64,000 bases of DNA. It comes from Galbitalea sp036271795. Lineage in GTDB: Bacteria > Actinomycetota > Actinomycetes > Actinomycetales > Microbacteriaceae. The stretch is from contig DATAZY010000096.1 of assembly GCA_036271795.1 (NCBI GenBank), positions 89,889-153,888 of the forward strand, read 5' to 3'. Shown piece after piece: positions 43,399 through 52,240 of the stretch; position 1 is the first letter of the stretch, and each line of letters opens with the position of its first letter. The notes beneath the pieces were generated by a model that worked only from the letters and a program-made list of their open reading frames with translations, was not told the origin of the DNA and did not search any database. The translations under genes and the position numbers were made by a program.

Positions 43399-45150
43399 CT
43401 AGCGACTCCGCGTCCGAAGCGCGACGACCCCGAACACGACGACGACCACCAACAAATTGACCGCCGTAACCACGATCGAGAATGCCGCGACCTGAGGATA
43501 TGAACCGTAATTGAAGAGGTCGAGCATCACGTACCCGGCGACGGGTCTGGTGGGGCTGGCGAGGATCAGCGAGATATTGGTCTCGCCACTGCTGAGCTCA
43601 TACATCAACAGGAACGCACCGACCAGAGCGGCGCTAGTGAGCGGGGTAACAATACGGACGAACGTACGGCCGTCACCCGCGCCAGCCATTCGTGCGGCTT
43701 CGATCAAGTCCTTACCGATCACCTGCTGCCCCGCGGTCGTCATTATTGAGGCGAACGGCAAGAAGACGACGATATAGCCAAGAAACAAGATCCAGGCCGT
43801 CCCCGACAGATAGAAGGGAGTGCCACCAAATGTTACGAGCAGCGCAATTGCCAGCAGGATTTGCGCAACCATCGACGGGCTCTTCATGAGCGCGTCGATC
43901 GCACCGCCGAATCTAGGGAACAATCGCTGGCCGTAGCTCACCACGTGTGCAATGACAACAACCGTGACTGCCGCGCCCAGGCCGAGAACCACGCTCCAGA
44001 AGATTGCGGTGCCCGTCTGCCCGTTACTCAACGTCGCCTGCAGTGGCGCGAGGATCGACCAGCCACCGGAGAGTTGGGAGGACCACACGTCGACGCCGGC
44101 CACATAGATCAGGCTTGCCAGCGGAAGCACGACTCCGACGGCGACGTAGGCGAAGAAGACGATACGACCGATGACTTTGCTGCGGCCCCCGAGACGCAGG
44201 TGGGTCGAGTTGGACGAGCGACCGCCGATCAAGGCAACTCGACCGCCGGACGCTATCCGTCGTTGCACCAGCCACAACACGACAATCGGGATGAGGAGAA
44301 GCGAGCCGATGAGGAACGCGGAGCCGTAGGACGGCACGGACTGAGCCGTAACGAGGTTGACGAGCAGCACCGACAGTACCTGGATGTTCGCTCCGGTGCC
44401 GATAGCCTCGGGAACTGCAACCATGACCAGCCCGACGATCAAACTCATGAACAACGCGCTGAACAGGGCGGGCCGCAGTGCGGGAATGACGATCCGGAAG
44501 AGGATTTTCAGCGGTCCCGCGCCGGCCATTTTCGCCGCCTCCTCCAAACCGTCATTCAGATTTCGCATGGCACCATTCATCACCATGTACGAAAAACCGC
44601 ACAGCACGAGGGAGTACAGAAAGATCAAGCCAGGCCACGAGAAGATGTCGAACGGTCCGGATTCGAGATGAACACCGACCAGGGCCAAGGCGTTGCGAAT
44701 CAACACGTTGAGGATGCCCGCCTGCGGGGAAGCGAGAAATACCCAGCCGAGAGGCAGCGAAAGCGCGGGCATGAGGAACGGCACGAGAGGCAGGACTCGT
44801 CCGATGCCTCCGAGCGATGCTTCTGTTCGTTCGTTGAGCCATGCGAGAATCGTGGCCGCAAAGGTGGCGATGACGCACGACACCGGAACGACGATCACCG
44901 TATTGAGCAGCGTCCGCATGATTGCCGGGTTACCGAAAATATGGTCAATGTAGTAACGCGGGATGCCGGCGATGCCGTACTGCTCTACGGTCCCCCACGC
45001 CAGTCGGACGATCGCAACGAGGAGCAGTGCGCCGACCGCCAGGCTGAGCACGAGCACCACGACACGAAACACGACCGAACGACGACCAAGTCCGGGAGGC
45101 AACGCCGATGATGTCTCCCCGTTCGTCCCCGTCCCGAGCGCTGCGCTCAT
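43399..45150 (-). CDS. Fused two-domain ABC transporter permease (Fe/amine/organophosphonate type)
   Basis: This 583-residue permease joins two BPD_transp_1 domains in one chain, as in FbpB/FutB-type systems. There are about twelve hydrophobic segments and two EAA loops: LEEAAKMAGAGPLKILFRIV in the first half and IEAARMAGAGDGRTFVRIV in the second. The ATG at 45150 overlaps the ATPase stop (ATGA). Chemically diverse small anions and cations use this importer class, so the substrate is left open; the catabolic context points to an organic acid. Confidence 0.9.
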   Translation of the reverse strand: MSAALGTGTNGETSSALPPGLGRRSVVFRVVVLVLSLAVGALLLVAIVRLAWGTVEQYGIAGIPRYYIDHIFGNPAIMRTLLNTVIVVPVSCVIATFAATILAWLNERTEASLGGIGRVLPLVPFLMPALSLPLGWVFLASPQAGILNVLIRNALALVGVHLESGPFDIFSWPGLIFLYSLVLCGFSYMVMNGAMRNLNDGLEEAAKMAGAGPLKILFRIVIPALRPALFSALFMSLIVGLVMVAVPEAIGTGANIQVLSVLLVNLVTAQSVPSYGSAFLIGSLLLIPIVVLWLVQRRIASGGRVALIGGRSSNSTHLRLGGRSKVIGRIVFFAYVAVGVVLPLASLIYVAGVDVWSSQLSGGWSILAPLQATLSNGQTGTAIFWSVVLGLGAAVTVVVIAHVVSYGQRLFPRFGGAIDALMKSPSMVAQILLAIALLVTFGGTPFYLSGTAWILFLGYIVVFLPFASIMTTAGQQVIGKDLIEAARMAGAGDGRTFVRIVTPLTSAALVGAFLLMYELSSGETNISLILASPTRPVAGYVMLDLFNYGSYPQVAAFSIVVTAVNLLVVVVVFGVVALRTRSR

Positions 45151-46328
45151 GGTGTGTCCTCGCTCAGGGCCTTGAGGGCCGTCATCCCAACGTGCACCGT
45201 TACCCACGTATCTTTCGAATAGCCCATGTGTCCTTCGGGCGGTAGCCAACAACGCAGTTGCTGCCCAGCAGCATTCACCAGCACTTCCCAGTGGGTACCC
45301 AGAAAGCGCTCGCTGACGATGGTTCCGGGCCAATCGTTGGCAGCGGGGCCGGTGCCCTTTGATCCGGGCGCCCCGATCGTGAAGTCCGCCAGTCTCCCGA
45401 AGGCTGACATCGTCTGGCCAGACCTCACCGAAGCAGCACTTTCTCCGGCGATCCGAGCCGATACAACGTCTCCGGACGCCACTTGACCTGTCACGGTCGA
45501 GCCGCTCGCGGCGTCGACCGTGAACCGGATCTCATTGCTCTGCCCCAAGAAGCGGGCGACGTGGATGTCACGCGGACTGTCGTACATGACCTGTGGCTCA
45601 TCCAGCTGCGAGATACGGCCCAGCGACATCACTGCCAAGCGGTCTGCGAGCTCCATTGCCTCGGTCTGGTCGTGCGTGACATAGATCGCTGTGAATCCCA
45701 GCGTCCGCTGCATGCTTACCAGTTCGTATCGCAGCTGCTCCCGCACCTGCGCGTCCACGTTCGACAGAGGTTCGTCGAACAGCACGATCCTCTTTCCCAC
45801 TACGAGCGCTCGCGCGAGGGCGAGACGTTGTTGTTGCCCACCGCTCATCTGACTGGGGTATCGGTCACCGAGGTGGCCGATACCCACTTTGTTCAGAATC
45901 TCGTCGACGCGCGTTTTGATTTCCGAACGCTTGACTTTCGCGCATTGGAGTGGGAAGGCGACATTCTGTGCCGCCGTCATGTGCGGCCAGAGCGCGTATG
46001 ACTGGAAGATCATGCTGATCGGACGTCGCTCCGCATCCACATGAATTCGACCCGCTCCGTTGAAGACTTCCTGTCCGTCGATCGCGATCGTGCCGCCGGT
46101 CGGCTGCTCGAGCCCCGCGATCGAACGCAACAGTGTCGTCTTGCCGCATCCACTCGGCCCGAGCAGGATGAGGAACTCCCCTTCCATTACGTCGAGATCG
46201 ATACCCTTGAGAGCAAGGTCCGCCTCTGCCGTAGCACCCTTTTTGTAGGCCTTCGTGAGGCCGCGGATCGTGATGACGGGACGGCCCTCCGATGACACCC
46301 GATCACTATCCTGACGATCTGCCCTCAC
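45147..46328 (-). CDS. ABC transporter ATP-binding protein (FbpC/PotA type)
   Basis: This is a 393-residue ATPase. Walker A is GPSGCGKTT near residue 59, the Q-loop is MIFQSYALWPHM, the signature MSGGQQQRLALARAL, Walker B RIVLFDEPLSNVD, and the H-loop VTHDQTEA. A C-terminal TOBE-like domain follows residue about 260. It starts with GTG at 46328. It energises the fused permease that follows and pairs with the lipoprotein encoded 100 bases upstream. Confidence 0.95.
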   Translation of the reverse strand: MRADRQDSDRVSSEGRPVITIRGLTKAYKKGATAEADLALKGIDLDVMEGEFLILLGPSGCGKTTLLRSIAGLEQPTGGTIAIDGQEVFNGAGRIHVDAERRPISMIFQSYALWPHMTAAQNVAFPLQCAKVKRSEIKTRVDEILNKVGIGHLGDRYPSQMSGGQQQRLALARALVVGKRIVLFDEPLSNVDAQVREQLRYELVSMQRTLGFTAIYVTHDQTEAMELADRLAVMSLGRISQLDEPQVMYDSPRDIHVARFLGQSNEIRFTVDAASGSTVTGQVASGDVVSARIAGESAASVRSGQTMSAFGRLADFTIGAPGSKGTGPAANDWPGTIVSERFLGTHWEVLVNAAGQQLRCWLPPEGHMGYSKDTWVTVHVGMTALKALSEDTP

Positions 46329-46428
46329 AGCGCCAACGCCTTTGCCAGCGGCATGCTGGTACTCCTCACAGTCGAGACCCTGACGGGTCGTTGCGCATTC
46401 AAATTCAGCTAGTTGGTTACGTTCTGCG

Positions 46429-47544
46429 CTACTGCAGTCCGAGGAGCTGGGTTAGTCGCTGACCTTCCGCGGTGGATACAGAACCCTTGATCACGAAGAA
46501 GTCCTTTTCCGGGGCGACGGCGCCATTGATGACGACGTTGGGCAACACCGATGGCTGGTCGGAGGCCGACCCCATGAGACGTTGGCCCTGAGGCGTGAGC
46601 AGCCAACTCAGGAACAGCTTCGCTGCAGCAGGGTTGGGCGAGTTCTTGCTCACTCCGGCGTTCCAAATATATCCGATGTGAAGATCACTGAAGATGTGGA
46701 CGGGGTTGAGATTGGCGTTGGGGGCCGTCGCGAGAACCGGAGCGGTAAAGCCCTGGCTGCCGCCGTAGAACGCCTTCTTCTCACCAGCGGCAATTGCTTC
46801 GGCGCCGGGAAGGCCGCTTGGCGTCCACTCGACATTCTGTTTTGCAACTCCTTCAAGGAACTTGTCGCCGTATTTCTTGTCGAGCTCTTCCCACACGTAC
46901 ATAGCTACTGAGATCGGGCGCGGATCGAGCGCGGCAACCTGTCCCTGCCATTTCGGGTCCGTAATCGACTTCCAAGTTTTGGGGACTTCGGACGACGAAA
47001 CCGACTTCGAATTGGTGATGACGCCGTCGAGCCGCTGGACGCCAACCCCGAGGCTGTTCCCATAGAAGTACTGCTTCGGCAACTCGCGCGCGTTGGGGAT
47101 GTCCTTGGTATTCACGGGCTGGAACCACTTTGCGGACGCTCCATCGTTGAAGAACGTTGGGTCACCGCTGAACACCAGGTCAGCCTTGACGTTTCCCGCC
47201 TGTGCCTCTGCGGTGTAGCGGGCGATCATCGGTCCTTGAACCAGATCGGTGTAGACAACGTTGACGTTGTACTCCGCTTCGAAGGCCTTGATCATGTTAG
47301 CCATGCTCGTCGGGTTGACCGCACCATAGATGCTCAGGGGCGGACCGGCGAGGGCCGACTTAAGCAAGCTGGCCTCGGTCACTTTCTTCGAGCCACTGAC
47401 ATCGTTGCTTTTCGCGGGAGCCCCGGCACATCCGGCGAGAACGAGCGCCAGGCTCAGACCCGCAACGATCGCGGCGACCACCCCTCGCGAACGACGCCGC
47501 GAATGAGAAGAACCGGACTTCTTTCCGAGCGTGAATGACATCAT
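46429..47544 (-). CDS. ABC transporter substrate-binding lipoprotein (family 1, Fe/phosphonate-like class)
   Basis: This is a 371-residue periplasmic-type lipoprotein. The signal peptide has twin arginines in the basic region, the hydrophobic core VVAAIVAGLSLALVLAGC and a lipobox Cys. The mature protein has the bilobal layout (LSIYGAVNPTSMANMIKAFEAEYNVNV, ADLVFSGDPTFF, PKTWKSITDPKWQGQVAALD), as in Fe(III), thiamine and 2-aminoethylphosphonate binding proteins. No conserved Tyr pair for iron is obvious. Start 47544 has GAAGGA upstream. First gene of the six-gene transport/ETF operon, downstream of two operator palindromes. Confidence 0.9.
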   Translation of the reverse strand: MMSFTLGKKSGSSHSRRRSRGVVAAIVAGLSLALVLAGCAGAPAKSNDVSGSKKVTEASLLKSALAGPPLSIYGAVNPTSMANMIKAFEAEYNVNVVYTDLVQGPMIARYTAEAQAGNVKADLVFSGDPTFFNDGASAKWFQPVNTKDIPNARELPKQYFYGNSLGVGVQRLDGVITNSKSVSSSEVPKTWKSITDPKWQGQVAALDPRPISVAMYVWEELDKKYGDKFLEGVAKQNVEWTPSGLPGAEAIAAGEKKAFYGGSQGFTAPVLATAPNANLNPVHIFSDLHIGYIWNAGVSKNSPNPAAAKLFLSWLLTPQGQRLMGSASDQPSVLPNVVINGAVAPEKDFFVIKGSVSTAEGQRLTQLLGLQ

Positions 47545-47635
47545 TATCTTCCTTCTCTTACGGTCAGCGTGCACGCTTTCATCCTCGAAGCGATTGCACG
47601 CTGATCCTCACGGTGGTAGCTGCGGGCAATTTTTC

Positions 47636-47675
47636 GCATACCAATGTATGCATCTGTTCGCATACCAATGTATAC
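47636..47675. promoter_or_regulatory. GntR-type operators A and B (GYATAC-N4-GTATRC)
   Basis: Two 16-bp palindromes, GCATACCAATGTATGC (47636-47651) and GCATACCAATGTATAC (47660-47675), are spaced 24 bp centre to centre about 100 bases upstream of the binding-protein gene. They share spacer CAAT. They are the best matches to the eight-site family described for this cluster. Confidence 0.8.
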
Positions 47676-47711
47676 CGTCGTGCGCGAGTGTCAATAGCAT
47701 CCGTGATCTGT

Positions 47712-49289
47712 TCAGATTTCGATCGATGCGGCATCTAGAACGACCTCAATGAGATAGGGCCCGGGGAAACCCGACTGCCGCTCCTTCTCCACCCACACAG
47801 CGGCCGCCTTGAGTTCGCCGATGTCAGTCACGCGGCGCGCCCGGGCCCCGAATGCGGCCCCGATCTCGGCCATCGGCGGCCACGTCAGTCGCGCAAGCTC
47901 GGAGTCGAGACCGAGGTTGCGCAGGGCACTAAACTCTGCACCGTACGCCATGTCGTTGAGCACCACGACGACCAGAGGTAATCGAAGTCGAGCGGCCGTC
48001 GCCAATTCGGTGCAGCCCATCATGAATCCCCCATCACCGGAGACACAGACAGTCAGCTCCGCGCTTCCGGAAATCGCCGCTCCGACGCTGCAGGCGAGGC
48101 CGAGCCCAAGGGCACCGAATCCGATCGTGTGGCTGAAGAACTCCGGACCTCGCACGCGAAGCCCCTGCCAGACTGGGCCCTTGAACCTGCCGGTGTCTGT
48201 CACGACAATACGGTTCTCCGGGAGCATTCGATCGAGCGTTGCGACGACCGAGTGCAGTTCCAGTCCTTCCGAATGCGCTTTCGGAACAGGTACCGACCTG
48301 TCCAGACGCGGCGCCGGCCCGGTATCGAACCCGGCGGACCGAAGCGCGGCAACCATACTGCGCGCCACCGGATCCGCATCGCCCAGAATCGCAACATCGA
48401 CCGGCCAGTCGCCCAAGGACTCCTCGCGAATGTCGCAGCGAATCACGCGATGATTGGTGAGCAGGGCGCCGTTCATCGTGGTGAAGGAATCGAGTGAAGT
48501 CCCGAACGCCGCGACGCAGTCAATTGAGGAAATTGCACTCAAAGCGTTCTGCGTTGACACCGTCCCGACTATTCCCAGATTTCCCGGAACATTTCGAAAG
48601 AGGTCCTTCCCGAGGACAGTGGTTCCGAGCCACGCGCCCGTCGCAGCGGCGAGCTCCACGAGCGAGCTTCGCGCGGAGATCGCACCCCGACCGGCGAGAA
48701 TCAGCGGATGGCGAGCAGAAACCAGAAGTCCAAGTGCGACATCCAGCACATCGTCGTCTCCCATGAGCTCGACAGCGTCGGTGTGTCCAAATGTGGGTAT
48801 CCGCAGGTCGCCGCCCTCCGCTACCTGGACCTCGACGGGCACATCGAGCACAACCGGCCCGCCAAGACAGGTCCTGAGTGCATCGAATACGGCATCTCCG
48901 ATTCTCGCCGGGTCCAGCACTTTTCGATACGTCGCGCCCGTAAGAGCCACGGCAGCGGCGAGATCGAATCGCTGCAGATGTCGGCGTCCTGGTGGGTGTG
49001 ATGAAGTCACCAAGACAAGCCTGCTGTGGGCGCGAACCGCTTCCGTCAGAGCAGTAAGGCAATTAGTGAGAGCCGGGCCGTGCGTAATGGCGGCGACACC
49101 GACGCCCTTGGAGAATCGCGATGAGCCATCGGCCATGCCGACTGCTCCGCCTTCGTCCACGGCTGCCACGTAGTCACCGCGGCGCGAGAACGCGGCAATG
49201 TATCGAAGATTGCCCTCACCCATCACTCCGAAAACACGCTCGACGCCTCCGGCGAGCAGCGCTTCTGCAAGCAATTCGTATCCAAACAT
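47712..49289 (-). CDS. ThDP-dependent enzyme (acetolactate synthase/decarboxylase-like)
   Basis: This is a 525-residue enzyme. The N-terminal Pyr domain includes FGVMGEGNLRYIAAFSR and AAVDEGGAVGMADG, where the catalytic Glu is at DEGG. The central domain is HPLILAGRGAI. The C-terminal PP domain has VCVSGDGGFMMGCTELATAA with VVVVLNDMAYG as the GDG...N ThDP motif. It may decarboxylate or ligate a 2-oxo acid. The ATG at 49289 has GAAGGG upstream. It is divergent from the alpha/beta hydrolase, with operator C between. A second, distinct ThDP enzyme is encoded at 53868. Confidence 0.85.
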   Translation of the reverse strand: MFGYELLAEALLAGGVERVFGVMGEGNLRYIAAFSRRGDYVAAVDEGGAVGMADGSSRFSKGVGVAAITHGPALTNCLTALTEAVRAHSRLVLVTSSHPPGRRHLQRFDLAAAVALTGATYRKVLDPARIGDAVFDALRTCLGGPVVLDVPVEVQVAEGGDLRIPTFGHTDAVELMGDDDVLDVALGLLVSARHPLILAGRGAISARSSLVELAAATGAWLGTTVLGKDLFRNVPGNLGIVGTVSTQNALSAISSIDCVAAFGTSLDSFTTMNGALLTNHRVIRCDIREESLGDWPVDVAILGDADPVARSMVAALRSAGFDTGPAPRLDRSVPVPKAHSEGLELHSVVATLDRMLPENRIVVTDTGRFKGPVWQGLRVRGPEFFSHTIGFGALGLGLACSVGAAISGSAELTVCVSGDGGFMMGCTELATAARLRLPLVVVVLNDMAYGAEFSALRNLGLDSELARLTWPPMAEIGAAFGARARRVTDIGELKAAAVWVEKERQSGFPGPYLIEVVLDAASIEI

Positions 49290-49318
49290 GAGCCAAAACC
49301 CTTCAGTCACGTCCCACG

Positions 49319-49334
49319 GTATACAATTGGACAC
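49319..49334. promoter_or_regulatory. GntR-type operator C (imperfect)
   Basis: GTATACAATTGGACAC has a perfect left half-site and two mismatches in the right. It lies in the 81-base gap between the divergent ThDP-enzyme and hydrolase genes, 30 bases before the former. A longer TTGGA/TCCAA inverted repeat overlaps it (49327-49346). Confidence 0.5.
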
Positions 49335-49370
49335 ATTACTATCCAACGCTTCGAGAAAGACGCAGAGACA

Positions 49371-50042
49371 ATGATGTTGACGTTCGGCCTGGTTCATGGT
49401 GGATTTCATGGCGCGTGGTGCTGGCAGCGAGTCATTGGAGCTCTTGATGCGCTCGGCCACCGCGGAATTGCGATGGATCTCCCCTGCAGCGATGATTCCG
49501 CCGGTGCGAGTGAATACGCTGACAGGGTCGTTGACGCGCTCCAAGACTTCGACGAACCGGTCATTCTGGTCGGTCATTCCCTCGGGGGCTTGACGATCCC
49601 GATCGTCGCGCGTCGACGTCGCGTCCGTCGACTCATCTTTCTATCGGCACTGCTCCCCGTTCCTGGCAAGAGCCTCATGGAACAGCAGGAGACGGAGCCA
49701 GACATGCTGTTCCCGGACCTCGTGGGGCCGTCGGGATTCGGCGACCGACTGTATAACAAGGCGACGAAGGCAGACGCGGAGTTCGCACTCGCGCAAATTC
49801 GGCCGCAGTCCCGCACTCCGCACAACGAGAAAACTCCGCTCGACGAGTGGCCCGACGTTCCGATGTCATTTATCGTCTCGACGGACGATCACGCCTGCAA
49901 TCCCGCGTGGGGACGGAAAGCTGCGCGCAACCGACTCGGCATCGAAAATTGTCACGAGCTCATAGGATCGGACCACTCGCCATTCATCAGTCGGCCAGCA
50001 GAGCTGGCTCGAATCCTGGTCTCCGAAGCAGAATCCGATTGA
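49371..50042 (+). CDS. Alpha/beta hydrolase
   Basis: This 223-residue soluble hydrolase is of the short salicylate-esterase/MenH-like type. It has the oxyanion strand LVHGGFHGAWCWQ near the N-terminus, the nucleophile elbow LVGHSLGG near residue 70, and a C-terminal GSDHSPFISRP with the catalytic His. Start 49371 or 49374. It heads a short plus-strand unit with the MaoC gene. It likely hydrolyses an ester, thioester or C-C bond of the cluster's substrate. Confidence 0.88.
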   Translation: MMLTFGLVHGGFHGAWCWQRVIGALDALGHRGIAMDLPCSDDSAGASEYADRVVDALQDFDEPVILVGHSLGGLTIPIVARRRRVRRLIFLSALLPVPGKSLMEQQETEPDMLFPDLVGPSGFGDRLYNKATKADAEFALAQIRPQSRTPHNEKTPLDEWPDVPMSFIVSTDDHACNPAWGRKAARNRLGIENCHELIGSDHSPFISRPAELARILVSEAESD

Positions 50043-50050
50043 TCAGCCGC

Positions 50051-50533
50051 GTGAATCCTCCAGAGGACCGCGCGCGGATCGCCAGACACTTCACTTCGGT
50101 AAAGGCGATCGAGGATGCAATCGGCGAGTCAATGGGGCCGACTGACTGGCTCACCATCGCCCAATCCCGTATCGACTCCTTCGCCGAGGCGTCGGGGGAC
50201 GACCAGTGGATCCACGTGGATCCGGAACGGGCCCGTCGTGGTCCATTCGGTGCTGCCATCGCTCACGGCTACCTGCTCTTGTCGCTGATTCCGCTCTTTA
50301 CCTCGCAGCTCTACACAGCGAACACGGGAAGCCTGCGACTGAACTACGGGCTTAATCGAGTTCGGTTTCCGGGTGTTGCGCGGGTCGAGGATCGAATCCG
50401 GGCGCGGGCAGTATTCGAGGCTCTTCGCCCCCATCCCCTCGGCTTGCTATTGTCGACGACTTACACGATCGAGGCCGAGGGAAGCGATACGCCTGCCTGC
50501 GTTGCCGAGGGCGTTTCTCTCCTCGTCACTTGA
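50051..50533 (+). CDS. MaoC-like dehydratase (hotdog-fold enoyl-CoA hydratase)
   Basis: This is a 160-residue single-hotdog enzyme. The hydratase-2 motif is present as DSFAEASGDDQWIHVDPERA, followed by RRGPFGAAIAHGYLLLSL, holding the catalytic Asp and His. It should hydrate a 2-enoyl-CoA or the reverse. GTG 50051 is used; a TTG overlapping the hydrolase stop (50039) is also possible. Encoded immediately after the hydrolase. Confidence 0.9.
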   Translation: MNPPEDRARIARHFTSVKAIEDAIGESMGPTDWLTIAQSRIDSFAEASGDDQWIHVDPERARRGPFGAAIAHGYLLLSLIPLFTSQLYTANTGSLRLNYGLNRVRFPGVARVEDRIRARAVFEALRPHPLGLLLSTTYTIEAEGSDTPACVAEGVSLLVT

Positions 50534-50559
50534 TATGGGATCGTCGATGCCGCTGATAA

Positions 50560-50575
50560 TGTATACGCGTGTATA
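50560..50575. promoter_or_regulatory. GntR-type operator D
   Basis: GTATACGCGTGTATAC is a perfect direct-plus-inverted match to the consensus (both halves GTATAC). It ends nine bases before the SDR start codon, so bound regulator would cover the translation start or core promoter. Confidence 0.75.
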
Positions 50576-50583
50576 CCAATGAA

Positions 50584-51453
50584 ATGAACCCCAGAACGGT
50601 AGCGATCACTGGCGCTGGCCGTGGACTGGGCAAGGCGTATGCGATCGCGTTCGCCGCTGCCGGCTTCTGCGTCATCGTGAATGATCTCGGGGTCGGTGTC
50701 GATGGCACAGGGCCGCGGTCATCGCCAGCCGAGGACGTAGTCGACGAGATCCGCCGGGCGGGGGGCGACGCGGTAGCAGACTTCTCGGACGTTTCGGACC
50801 CGGAGGGGGCCGACGCCCTGATCGACCACGCAGTCGAAACCTACGGAGCTCTGCACACGCTCGTCAACAATGCCGGCATCATTCGCGACAAAACGCTGGT
50901 CAACCTGACGGTCGAGGACTTCGACGACGTGATCCGAGTCCACCTGAGGGGCACGTTTCTCACCAGCCGCGCCGCAGCACGACACTGGCGCACGATGCAT
51001 GGAACCGGCCGAGAGCTCCAGCCGCGTCTTATCAATACGACTTCCAACTCCGGACTCTTCGGCAACTTTGGCCAGACCAATTACGGGGCCGCCAAGGCGG
51101 GAATCGCTTCGATGACTCAGATCCACGCGCTCGAGCTCGCTCGCTATGACGTGCTCGTCAACGCTATTGCACCCGGCGCCTCGACGCGGATGACCCAGGC
51201 AGTGGAGACAACACTTGCTGGCTCGTCGAACGAGTCCCGGGACGCCGATGACCTCGCCCCTCTTGTCGTTTGGTTGGGGAGTCCGCGAAACACGGATATC
51301 ACAGGGACGATCTTCCTCGCCCGGGGTCATTCTCTCGCGGTCGCACGTCCCTGGACACCCGGGACGTCGCTGAATCTCGGCCGGAGATGGCGGCTGGAGG
51401 ATCTCGACGTGCAGGTACCGGGGCTCGTGAATGAGGCACACGCCGAGAGTTGA
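50584..51453 (+). CDS. SDR-family dehydrogenase (17-beta-HSD4/MFE2-like)
   Basis: This is a 289-residue NAD-dependent short-chain dehydrogenase. The nucleotide-binding TGAGRGLGKAYAIAFAAAG and the NDLG that follows are typical of the hydroxyacyl-CoA dehydrogenase domain of multifunctional enzyme type 2. NNAGI, the catalytic Ser region NTTSNSGLFGNFGQ and the YGAAKAG motif are intact. I start at ATG 50584; the GTG at 50569 lies in operator D. It probably oxidises the 3-hydroxyacyl-CoA made by a hydratase of the cluster. Confidence 0.88.
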   Translation: MNPRTVAITGAGRGLGKAYAIAFAAAGFCVIVNDLGVGVDGTGPRSSPAEDVVDEIRRAGGDAVADFSDVSDPEGADALIDHAVETYGALHTLVNNAGIIRDKTLVNLTVEDFDDVIRVHLRGTFLTSRAAARHWRTMHGTGRELQPRLINTTSNSGLFGNFGQTNYGAAKAGIASMTQIHALELARYDVLVNAIAPGASTRMTQAVETTLAGSSNESRDADDLAPLVVWLGSPRNTDITGTIFLARGHSLAVARPWTPGTSLNLGRRWRLEDLDVQVPGLVNEAHAES

Positions 51454-51494
51454 GATTTTGCCCACGTCGGTGCCGGGTCGCGTGGCCTTATTAT

Positions 51495-51510
51495 GTACAC
51501 GGAGGTATAC
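51495..51510. promoter_or_regulatory. GntR-type operator E
   Basis: GTACACGGAGGTATAC matches the 16-bp consensus with one change in the left half-site. It is 62 bases upstream of the gntR start codon, suggesting autoregulation. Confidence 0.65.
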
Positions 51511-51571
51511 GAGCGTGCTCGATTGCCCCGCTCGTATCGCCTCTCGATCCACTACCACTTGGAGGCCCTAA

Positions 51572-52240
51572 ATGGCAGGGACCGCAGTTCCTCCACTGGC
51601 GCGTCGCGATCCAACTCCGGCCGCATTTGAATTGATTCGCGATTCCATCCTCGATGGGACCGCGGAGCCGGGCAGCCCGCTCGTCGAACTGACACTTGCT
51701 CAGCTCTATGGCGTCAGTCGCACGCCGATCCGGGAGGCACTCACCCGCCTCGAGCAGGCCGGCCTGGTGGCCCGCACCAGTCGCGGCCTCGTGGTGCGAG
51801 AGCGGAGCCCCGAGGAAATCCTCGACATCTACGAAGCCCGAATCGTGCTCGAGGCCAAGGTCGCCGAGGTCGCTGCCAACCGACGCAATGAGTTCGATAC
51901 GGCAAGAATCCAGGCGGCATTGCGCGCCTGTGATGAGGCCGACCCCGCACAGCCTTCGGAACTAATGCGGGTGAACGACCTGTTCCACCAGACCATCTGG
52001 GCGGCGAGTCACAATGACACCCTTACGCGCCTTCTCGACCAACTGAGGATGCACCTCGCACGCTATCCCGCGACGACCCTCGGCCACGGTGATCGATGGA
52101 AAGAGGCGCTCGCCGAACACCATGCCATCGCCAGCGCCATCATTGCAGGCAAGGCCGACCGTGCCCACAAGGCGACAGCAGATCATTTCACGCGCGCGCG
52201 AGAGATCCGCATGGAGCTGTGGCGCCTCGGTATCAGTTAG
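51572..52240 (+). CDS. GntR-family regulator (FCD/FadR-type)
   Basis: This 222-residue regulator has an N-terminal winged helix (FELIRDSILDGTAEPGSPLVE, LYGVSRTPIREALTRLEQAG) and a C-terminal helical FCD ligand-binding domain (YEARIVLEAKVAEVA, HQTIWAASHN, EHHAIASAIIAGKADRA), with the Asp/His metal-site pattern. The ATG has GGAGG eight bases upstream. It is the only regulator in the cluster, and eight matching palindromes are placed throughout, so it is the inferred master regulator. An acid intermediate is the likely inducer. Confidence 0.93.
   Translation: MAGTAVPPLARRDPTPAAFELIRDSILDGTAEPGSPLVELTLAQLYGVSRTPIREALTRLEQAGLVARTSRGLVVRERSPEEILDIYEARIVLEAKVAEVAANRRNEFDTARIQAALRACDEADPAQPSELMRVNDLFHQTIWAASHNDTLTRLLDQLRMHLARYPATTLGHGDRWKEALAEHHAIASAIIAGKADRAHKATADHFTRAREIRMELWRLGIS

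Noticed and set aside
43861..45111. 416-codon plus-strand frame opposite the ABC permease
   Set aside because: Extremely Arg/Asp/His-rich, typical of an antisense shadow of a hydrophobic membrane protein.
47630..47680. The two CAAT-spaced palindromes as a CRISPR-like array
   Set aside because: Only two units with no unique spacers, and the same palindrome occurs singly at other promoters, so they are operators.
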